Assembly (NCBI GenBank): GCA_007122505.1
Contig: SKTQ01000059.1
Coordinates: 1 to 11,504, forward strand
Direction of reading: 5' to 3'
Source: Bacteroidales bacterium
Lineage (GTDB): Bacteria; Bacteroidota; Bacteroidia; Bacteroidales; UBA7960
DNA length: 11,504 bases
The notes under the pieces are model-generated. The model was not told the DNA's origin. It saw nothing but the letters and a program-made list of their open reading frames with translations, and ran no database searches. Made by a program: the position numbers and the translations under genes. Shown here in pieces: positions 7,022 through 11,504 of the stretch; position 1 is the first letter of the stretch; each line of letters begins with the position of its first letter.

Positions 7022-7662
7022 TGTAGAAAGGGTATTATTTTTTTCCGAAACATCTTCTCAACCTCCAATAACTTGTCTATATGAGCTCTGGTCCATCTTC
7101 CGCTAACTCCGCTTTGTTTGATGCCTAATTGACTCCCGATTTCTTCTTGAGTGGCATTAGGTTTTTTAAGCACAATTTCCACCAATTCCGCAGAAGAAAC
7201 TGACCATTTGTCCATAAATGTCCCGGCTAGTTTCAAATACAGATTTATTTCTTCATCAAAGTCTTGCCATGGTGTTTTGATACCAATGGTTACATTTTCT
7301 TTTTTTAACACATCAAACTTTTCCCCTGTATAGATATAAGCAGGTCCGTTGTTTTCCTTTATGGTTTCGCCCCAATAAGTTTTACCACCTATACCAATAG
7401 ACATCCGAATATCTATGGTGCTTATTTTTTTTCTTTCTAAAAGAGGTGTTACTTTTTTTATCAATGCTTTAATTTCAAAAGCCTTCTTCAGAGCTTCTTC
7501 CGGGTTATTAATTTCAACCTGAAAATTATCACCTCTGTCTAGTTCCCATTCTTTTGGTCTTTCACCCCAGGATGACAAAAGATTTTTGAGGGGTACCAGC
7601 CATTTTTCCTGGCTTACTATCTTCCTGGAAGCGATAATATCCCCTGTAATTACTGCTATCAT
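7018..7662 (-). CDS. SatD-family protein: cyclase-like N-domain plus helix-turn-helix
   Basis: The protein has 214 residues from ATG 7660-7662. This start is chosen because SatD proteins begin at M-IAVITGDIIxSR, and because the promoter at 7685-7715 lies upstream of it. An in-frame extension to a TTG at 7741-7743 would start upstream of the promoter, inside a repeat. N-domain landmarks are ITGDIIASR (5-13), WELDRGDNFQVEI (39-51), a helix EEALKKAFEIKALI (55-68), IDIRMSIGIGG (83-93), GPAYIYTGEKFDVL (106-119) and TPWQDFDEEINL (130-141). The C-terminus (about 171-205, TQEEIGSQLGIKQSGVSGRW...) is a clear helix-turn-helix. The order of Asp8, Gly-Asp45 and the RMSIGIG strand resembles nucleotide cyclase folds. 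I infer a DNA-binding sensor. It is the first gene of an operon with DUF3307. Confidence 0.85.
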   Translation of the reverse strand: MIAVITGDIIASRKIVSQEKWLVPLKNLLSSWGERPKEWELDRGDNFQVEINNPEEALKKAFEIKALIKKVTPLLERKKISTIDIRMSIGIGGKTYWGETIKENNGPAYIYTGEKFDVLKKENVTIGIKTPWQDFDEEINLYLKLAGTFMDKWSVSSAELVEIVLKKPNATQEEIGSQLGIKQSGVSGRWTRAHIDKLLEVEKMFRKKIIPFLQ

Positions 7663-7684
7663 GATGTATGTTATTATTGAAATG

Positions 7685-7715
7685 CAAATATAAAAAATAT
7701 TGCTTAAATTCGCAA
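7685..7715 (-). promoter_or_regulatory. Promoter of the SatD-DUF3307 operon
   Basis: Read on the minus strand, TTG (complement of 7713-7715), a 20-base spacer and TATATTTG (complement of 7685-7692) fit the Bacteroidota TTG/TAnnTTTG pattern, with the same 20-base spacer as the promoters at 2484 and 3783. Initiation near 7678 would leave a leader of about 16 bases before ATG 7662. The -33 TTG lies inside the first 28-bp repeat (7699-7726), so a protein bound there would compete with RNA polymerase. Confidence 0.7.
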
Positions 7716-7810
7716 TAACGCAAATTATTGCTTTAATTCGCAATAATATAATTTATGGCCTAAATTCACGATAATGTAATTTGTTGCCTAAAATCGTAAT
7801 AATGCTTATA
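7699..7810. repeat. Four tandem 28-bp direct repeats (operator-like array)
   Basis: Copies lie head to tail at 7699-7726, 7727-7754, 7755-7782 and 7783-7810, with no spacers. The first 20 positions share the pattern ATTGCYTAAATTCGCAATAA, followed by a weaker AT-rich tail. Adjacent copies agree at 23, 22 and 17 of 28 positions, and 13 positions are invariant in all four. A degenerate fifth copy may begin near 7810. Copies 1 and 2 each contain the dyad ATTGC-N8-GCAAT, and the junction of copies 1 and 2 holds GCAATAA-N6-TTATTGC. The array covers the -33 box of the operon and extends upstream, as expected for multiple binding sites of a regulator, perhaps the helix-turn-helix of SatD itself. Confidence 0.8.
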
Positions 7811-7939
7811 TTGTCAATATAAACGATAAGCTGACACTCTGACCTATAATCTGTATCTCGGATTTAGAGACCGTTAATAAATACCAAGAAAAACATTTCT
7901 TCCAAAAATCCGGATACAATAGTATTATTCTGCTCTTCA

Positions 7940-8965
7940 TTAACTATGAAGAGGTTTTTCTGTTTTGCCATCGGCATATTTTGCAAACCTTCCCTGCTCT
8001 CTGGGATGCACATGATCGTACCTCTCCCATGGCCACCCGCCAAACTGCGTCTGGCGATAGTCGGATATGGCTTGCCTGATTTCATCGGCTGTATTCATCA
8101 CAAAGGGGCCGTGCTGCACCACCGGTTCGTTGATAGGCATGCCCTGCAGCAGGAGAAATTTTGCATCGCCACCCGTTGATTCGATATATACGTCCTGATC
8201 AGCAAGTAATTCAAGTGCATGTCCGGCTTTCACATCCATTCCTGCAACCAGGCTTTCTGCACCATCATAAAAATAAAGCATGCTTTGCATTTCCGGACTT
8301 TGAGCAGGAAGCTTCCATTTTGCTCCTTTTTGCATGTGGATGGTCCAGATATTTATGCAGTTGGCCGGATCTGCCGCCCAGGATGCAGGCGCGGGATCAG
8401 GGGCTGTTACATGCTCGTAGCTTCCTGCATAAACGGTAACTACAGTCTGTAAGCCTGATTCATCCTGTTTGACTGTTTTGGGTATGGTTTCCGCCCAGAG
8501 CATCTTAAAATGTGGGTCAGCAAATTTGTCTTTGGCAGGCAGGTTAAGCCAAATCTGAAACAGTTCCAGTCTGTTACCATTGTTTCGGTTCCTCAGCGGA
8601 AACATTTCACAATGCTGAAGTCCGGCTCCAGCTGTCATCCATTGAACATCACCCATTCCATAACGCCCTGCCGCTCCGTGGCTGTCTGAGTGGTCAACAA
8701 AGCCATCCAGAACGATGGTTACCGTTTCAAAACCCCTGTGCGGATGCGCGGGAAACCCGGGAACCCGTTCACCATGATACATTCGCCAACCATCCTTCAG
8801 GGTGAAGTCCTGACCCAGATAGCGACCGGCTAAAGAGGCGTTTGGACCCATCTCATCATTGCCCTTCGGGTAATTATCTAAGTGGTGCACACAAAAAATA
8901 AAAGGATTGCTCACCGGCCACATGAACTCCAGCGGCCTGATGTTTTGGATTACTTTATTGTACAT
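7940..8965 (-). CDS. Pirin-family bicupin protein
   Basis: The protein has 341 residues, somewhat longer than typical bacterial pirins (about 230-300). The N-terminal cupin carries the metal ligands of the family: His74 and His76 in AHPHRGFETVT and His118 and Glu120 in AGAGLQHCEM, with the spacing known from human pirin. Other landmarks are DHSDSHGAAGRYGMGDVQWM and LFQIWLNLP. The second cupin ends in LLLQGMPINEPVVQHGPFVM, followed by the family tail FGGWPWERYDHVHP. Pirins are Fe(II)-binding cytosolic proteins; some bacterial ones degrade quercetin, others modulate enzymes, and the role here is open. The gene follows threonine ammonia-lyase after 102 bases and has its own regulatory-looking region, so it need not be in the same operon. 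Confidence 0.9.
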   Translation of the reverse strand: MYNKVIQNIRPLEFMWPVSNPFIFCVHHLDNYPKGNDEMGPNASLAGRYLGQDFTLKDGWRMYHGERVPGFPAHPHRGFETVTIVLDGFVDHSDSHGAAGRYGMGDVQWMTAGAGLQHCEMFPLRNRNNGNRLELFQIWLNLPAKDKFADPHFKMLWAETIPKTVKQDESGLQTVVTVYAGSYEHVTAPDPAPASWAADPANCINIWTIHMQKGAKWKLPAQSPEMQSMLYFYDGAESLVAGMDVKAGHALELLADQDVYIESTGGDAKFLLLQGMPINEPVVQHGPFVMNTADEIRQAISDYRQTQFGGWPWERYDHVHPREQGRFAKYADGKTEKPLHS

Positions 8966-9016
8966 AATTCAAGATTTTTGAAGATGACTTATGGATGTAT
9001 TTTAAAGCTAGCACTA

Positions 9017-9024
9017 CAAATATA
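9017..9024 (-). promoter_or_regulatory. Candidate -7 box of the pirin gene
   Basis: The complement of these bases reads TATATTTG, an exact TAnnTTTG match 51 bases before the pirin ATG (8963-8965). No TTG stands 17-23 bases further upstream; that place is occupied by the dyad at 9038-9055. A promoter without a -33 box would be expected to need an activator. Confidence 0.4.
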
Positions 9025-9037
9025 TGGCAAAGCTCGA

Positions 9038-9055
9038 TACCCGTATGTTCGGGTA
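9038..9055. promoter_or_regulatory. Perfect 6-bp dyad, possible regulator site before the pirin gene
   Basis: TACCCG at 9038-9043 and CGGGTA at 9050-9055 form a perfect inverted repeat around TATGTT. It lies between the stop of threonine ammonia-lyase and the candidate pirin -7 box, centred about 22 bases upstream of that box. As a terminator it is poor: no T-run follows it in the minus-strand direction. Placement favours a protein-binding operator, but no regulator gene is adjacent. Confidence 0.35.
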
Positions 9056-9067
9056 AAAACCTGATGC

Positions 9068-10285
9068 TTATTTCAGAACTTCAAATTTTTTCATTTTCCC
9101 GCTGAGCGCCTGGCAAATGGTGTCTAACTGAGTGCTTTCGCGGAGGTTAAAGGTGATGGTAACCAGCACAAAGCCTACGGGTACGGTTGTTATGGATCGT
9201 TCGTGGGAAATTTCATTGATATTGGCCCTGATATTCTCCAAAATACTGATGATGGATTTAAGCTCGCCGGCTACATCGGGAATGAGAACAGCGATACGGG
9301 CCCGAAGGCCTTCTTCCATCATGCCCTTTTCCAGGATCTGCTCCAAAAGCCCCATATTGATGTTTCCGCCACTGATTACGGGCACGACATTGCGGCCTTC
9401 CATGTCCGTTTTTTTACAAAGAACGGCAGCCATTGCCGCCACCCCGGCAGGTTCGGCCAGCATCTTGGCACGTTGCAGCAGCAGATAGGCAGCATATGCA
9501 ATTTCGGTATCATTCACCACAAGGATGTCGTCCACGAATTTCCGGGTGGCCTCAAAAGTCAACTTTCCAGGAGTTTTTACCGCAATACCGTCGGCGATGG
9601 TCTGCATATTGATGAGTTTTTCAGGCCGCCCTTTTTCAAGAGATTGTTTCATCGACATGGCACCCTCTGCCTCAACCCCAATGATGCGAATGTCGGGATT
9701 CATTTCCTTGAGTGCAATGGCGATACCGGAGATCATGCCGCCGCCGCCAATGGGAACCAGCACATCCTGAATGGCATCATTGGCCTGAAAAATTTCCAGT
9801 CCGATGGTTCCCTGGCCCGCGATAATATCCGGATCATCGAATGCATGGACAATTACGGCACCGGTTTCATTGATATATTCATTGGCAGCGGCCATGGCAT
9901 CGTCAAAGGTATCGCCTGTCAGCCTGACATCAGCACCGTAGTTGCGGGTTGCGATCACTTTTAACGGCGGGGTAAAAATGGGCATGAACACGGTAGCCTT
10001 TACCCCCATCATCCTGGCAGCAAAAGCCACACCCTGGGCATGATTGCCTGCCGATGCACAAACCACGCCTTTTGCCAGTTCCTTTTTTGACAACGAGCTT
10101 AACTTGTTATAGGCCCCTCTCACTTTAAAGGAGCCCGTTGATTGCATGTTTTCCAGCTTCATAAATACATTGGCACCTGAAATGGCGGAAAAGGACTTGC
10201 TGTGTTCCAGTGGTGTTACCTTTACAATACCTTTCAGGCGGCGCTGGGCCCTGATGATGTCCGAATATCCGGGAAGTGTTGCCAT
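9068..10285 (-). CDS. ilvA: Threonine ammonia-lyase (threonine dehydratase), PLP-dependent, with ACT domain
   Basis: The protein has 405 residues. It is a fold-type II PLP enzyme that deaminates L-threonine to 2-oxobutanoate, the entry to isoleucine synthesis or threonine catabolism. The PLP lysine is Lys54 in SFKVRG (52-57). Also visible are KLENMQSTGSFK, the substrate loop SAGNHAQG (78-85), the phosphate-binding glycine loop PIGGGGMISG (178-187), EPAG (278-281) and SGGNIN (305-310). Residues about 325-404 form one ACT-like domain (RARIAVLIPDVAGELKSI... to the end), a layout of about 400 residues shared by allosteric biosynthetic and catabolic enzymes, so the symbol is provisional (it could be called tdcB). 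The ATG at 10283-10285 is kept because no other Met occurs before residue 42. It faces the DJ-1 family gene across 64 bases. Confidence 0.93.
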   Translation of the reverse strand: MATLPGYSDIIRAQRRLKGIVKVTPLEHSKSFSAISGANVFMKLENMQSTGSFKVRGAYNKLSSLSKKELAKGVVCASAGNHAQGVAFAARMMGVKATVFMPIFTPPLKVIATRNYGADVRLTGDTFDDAMAAANEYINETGAVIVHAFDDPDIIAGQGTIGLEIFQANDAIQDVLVPIGGGGMISGIAIALKEMNPDIRIIGVEAEGAMSMKQSLEKGRPEKLINMQTIADGIAVKTPGKLTFEATRKFVDDILVVNDTEIAYAAYLLLQRAKMLAEPAGVAAMAAVLCKKTDMEGRNVVPVISGGNINMGLLEQILEKGMMEEGLRARIAVLIPDVAGELKSIISILENIRANINEISHERSITTVPVGFVLVTITFNLRESTQLDTICQALSGKMKKFEVLK

Positions 10286-10289
10286 GTTG

Positions 10290-10297
10290 CAAATATA
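10290..10297 (-). promoter_or_regulatory. Candidate -7 box immediately before threonine ammonia-lyase
   Basis: The complement reads TATATTTG, an exact TAnnTTTG match, but it ends only four bases before the ATG, so initiation would fall at or inside the start codon. No TTG lies at the right distance upstream. Either the mRNA is nearly leaderless or this is a chance match in AT-rich DNA. Confidence 0.25.
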
Positions 10298-10318
10298 GCA
10301 GATTTGATCCGTATTCCT

Positions 10319-10326
10319 TACCTTTG
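10319..10326 (+). promoter_or_regulatory. Candidate -7 box of the DJ-1/PfpI gene
   Basis: TACCTTTG matches TAnnTTTG and ends 23 bases before the ATG at 10350, a sensible distance. There is no TTG with a 17-23 base spacer; the nearest upstream one (10287-10289) is 29 bases away. The match is therefore partial. Confidence 0.4.
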
Positions 10327-10349
10327 AGGACAGTTAAAGCGCATATATC

Positions 10350-10943
10350 ATGAAAAAAATATTGTTGTTTTTACCCAATGGATTTGAAGAACTGGAAGCC
10401 GTTGCTTTTCAGGACGTGATGGGATGGAGCCGCGAAGGGGGTTCTGAACCGGTGGCAGTGGTTACAGCAGGTCTCAGAAAAGCGGTAATAAGCATCTGGG
10501 GCACTAAATACGAAGCATCCCTCCTGCTTCCCGATGCTGATGCAACCGGTTTTGACGGGCTTGCCATTCCGGGTGGCTTCGAAAAAGCCGGTTATTATGA
10601 GGATGCCTTTCACCCTGATCTGCTTGAGCTGATTAAAACATTCGACTTGCAAGGCAAACCCATTGCCGCAGTCTGCGTAGGTGCGCTTTCACTGGCAAAA
10701 GCAGGCATCCTTGTCAATCGCCAGGCAACCACTTACGATCTGCCTGCAAATCAAAGACGCAAACAATTATCAGAATTTGGGGCATCCGTTGCCAGTGAAC
10801 GGATCGTTGTTGAAAGGCACATCATTACTTCCATGGGACCTGCCACAGCGCTGGAAGTAGCCTTAAAACTCCTGGAGTTGCTCACCGGTGAAGACAACGT
10901 AAGAAAGGTAAAACACCTGATGAGATTTCCCGCCGAAGGGTGA
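10350..10943 (+). CDS. DJ-1/PfpI-family protein (YajL/ThiJ-like)
   Basis: The protein has 197 residues with the DJ-1/PfpI fold. The start MKKILLFLPNGFEELEAV carries the conserved Glu16 that pairs with the nucleophile. IPGGF (73-77) forms the oxyanion-type turn, and the nucleophile elbow AAVCVGALSLAKAGIL places the reactive Cys at 109. A TTYDLP segment (127-132) replaces the His position seen in proteases, as is usual in DJ-1-type members. Relatives act as oxidative-stress chaperones, glyoxalase III-like or deglycase enzymes; the exact activity cannot be read from sequence. It is divergent from threonine ammonia-lyase. Its TGA stop (10941-10943) directly abuts the stop of the convergent membrane protein gene. 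Confidence 0.9.
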   Translation: MKKILLFLPNGFEELEAVAFQDVMGWSREGGSEPVAVVTAGLRKAVISIWGTKYEASLLLPDADATGFDGLAIPGGFEKAGYYEDAFHPDLLELIKTFDLQGKPIAAVCVGALSLAKAGILVNRQATTYDLPANQRRKQLSEFGASVASERIVVERHIITSMGPATALEVALKLLELLTGEDNVRKVKHLMRFPAEG

Positions 10944-11504
10944 TCAGAACCGCCATAAGAGCCCCAGTCCTGCACCACCGGCGGCTAAGGACTCCAGTTG
11001 GGGAAATAAATGTAATCCGGCGTGGTTCCTGTGAATCAAGAACAAACTGACATCAAAAAGAAACAAAAAACCTCCTTGTAACAGCAGGCTGTTTCCATAT
11101 CCTCTAAATCGATCCGCATGCTTTGTCACATTCTTCGACCTTTCGCGAAGGTAGAGCCCGGCTGTCATGTAAGTAACATTTAAGCCAATATTCAAAAGCA
11201 GAATATTCTGCAAAGTGTGATGCTCCCTTAAAACATCAAGACCTGTCATTCCGGATGCATCCACGCCGGTGGCATTATAATAGCCGTAAGCGGCAATTCC
11301 GAGATTTACCACATTCCACATCACATTAAACTGATGGAAATCCCTGGTTTGGCCGGAAGTGGTAAAATGGCCGTAGCCGCCAACCAGCATATTTCCAAGT
11401 GCCCACGAACCCAGCACAAGCATGGCCGACTGGTTGATCTCCTGCCGCCGCAATTCAAATGATTCAATGGAGCTGCCATATTGTGCGTGTGTTTCACCCA
11501 AACC
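10944..11504 (-). CDS. DUF6992-like membrane protein, 5' partial
   Basis: The frame is open to the window edge, so the first visible residues (GLGETHAQYG) are probably just after a signal peptide lying outside; a TTG at 11499-11501 could be read as a start but is unlikely to be the real one. About 187 codons are visible. Four hydrophobic stretches are seen: AMLVLGSWALGNMLVGGY, FNVMWNVVNLGIAAYGYY, ILLLNIGLNVTYMTAGLYL and LLLQGGFLFLFDVSLFL, with a weaker fifth at the C-terminus (LAAGGAGLGLLWRF). Landmarks of this Bacteroidota family are VLGSWALGN, TRDFHQFNVMWNVVNL and ERSKN...RFRGYGNSLLLQGGFL. The function is unknown. The FHQFN..WN motif contains potentially functional polar residues at a helix start. 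Confidence 0.75.
   Translation of the reverse strand, partial: GLGETHAQYGSSIESFELRRQEINQSAMLVLGSWALGNMLVGGYGHFTTSGQTRDFHQFNVMWNVVNLGIAAYGYYNATGVDASGMTGLDVLREHHTLQNILLLNIGLNVTYMTAGLYLRERSKNVTKHADRFRGYGNSLLLQGGFLFLFDVSLFLIHRNHAGLHLFPQLESLAAGGAGLGLLWRF

Noticed and set aside
7699..7810. Tandem repeats as a CRISPR array
   Set aside because: Repeats follow each other directly with no unique spacers, are degenerate, AT-rich and lie over a promoter; no cas genes nearby.
7933..7953. 8-bp inverted repeat CTCTTCAT/ATGAAGAG at the pirin stop codon
   Set aside because: A T-run follows only on the plus strand, where no gene ends; on the minus strand, the direction of pirin, there is no T-tract. Stem is A/T-rich and may be chance.
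9203..9964. Long plus-strand open frame of 253 codons
   Set aside because: It lies entirely antisense to the well-supported threonine ammonia-lyase gene and its translation has no recognisable motif.

Overview
The window looks like chromosomal DNA from a member of the Bacteroidota, probably Bacteroidales/Marinilabiliales-like. The evidence is a type IX secretion (T9SS) C-terminal sorting domain at the left edge, Bacteroidota-type promoters (TTG, 20 bases, TAnnTTTG) before three genes, few Shine-Dalgarno sites, and protein families typical of the phylum such as DUF6992. No rRNA, tRNA, CRISPR array, insertion sequence or phage gene was recognised.

Layout. Bases 3-497 are the 3' end of a T9SS-secreted protein, closed by a strong 15-bp hairpin terminator. 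Next come a possible decayed membrane-protein fragment (636-846) and, on the minus strand, a nitronate monooxygenase-type flavoprotein with a four-cysteine insert (878-1957). A gene-poor interval of about 0.58 kb follows. Two plus-strand genes with good promoters come after it: a secreted protein of unknown function with an extremely acidic, aromatic linker (2541-3704) and a lipoprotein PQQ-type aldose sugar dehydrogenase (3863-4984). The dehydrogenase converges on a seven-bladed YVTN-type beta-propeller lipoprotein (5026-6096, minus).

The centre (about 6.1-7.9 kb) is visibly more AT-rich than its flanks. It holds a two-gene minus-strand operon, a SatD-family protein (7018-7662) overlapping a DUF3307 integral membrane protein (6305-7021) by ATGA. 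In front of the operon, four 28-bp direct repeats lie in tandem over and upstream of a well-formed promoter. The SatD protein can be read as a nucleotide-cyclase-like N-terminal fold plus a C-terminal helix-turn-helix. I infer a self-regulated operon; this is the most interesting part of the window.

The right part holds a pirin-family protein (7940-8965, minus) with a dyad where its -33 box should be, an ACT-domain threonine ammonia-lyase (9068-10285, minus), a divergent DJ-1/PfpI-family protein (10350-10943, plus), and the 3' part of a DUF6992 membrane protein (10944-11504, minus). The stop codons of the last two genes abut to form TGATCA. Apart from the SatD/DUF3307 pair, the genes look like independent housekeeping or envelope genes, not one pathway.
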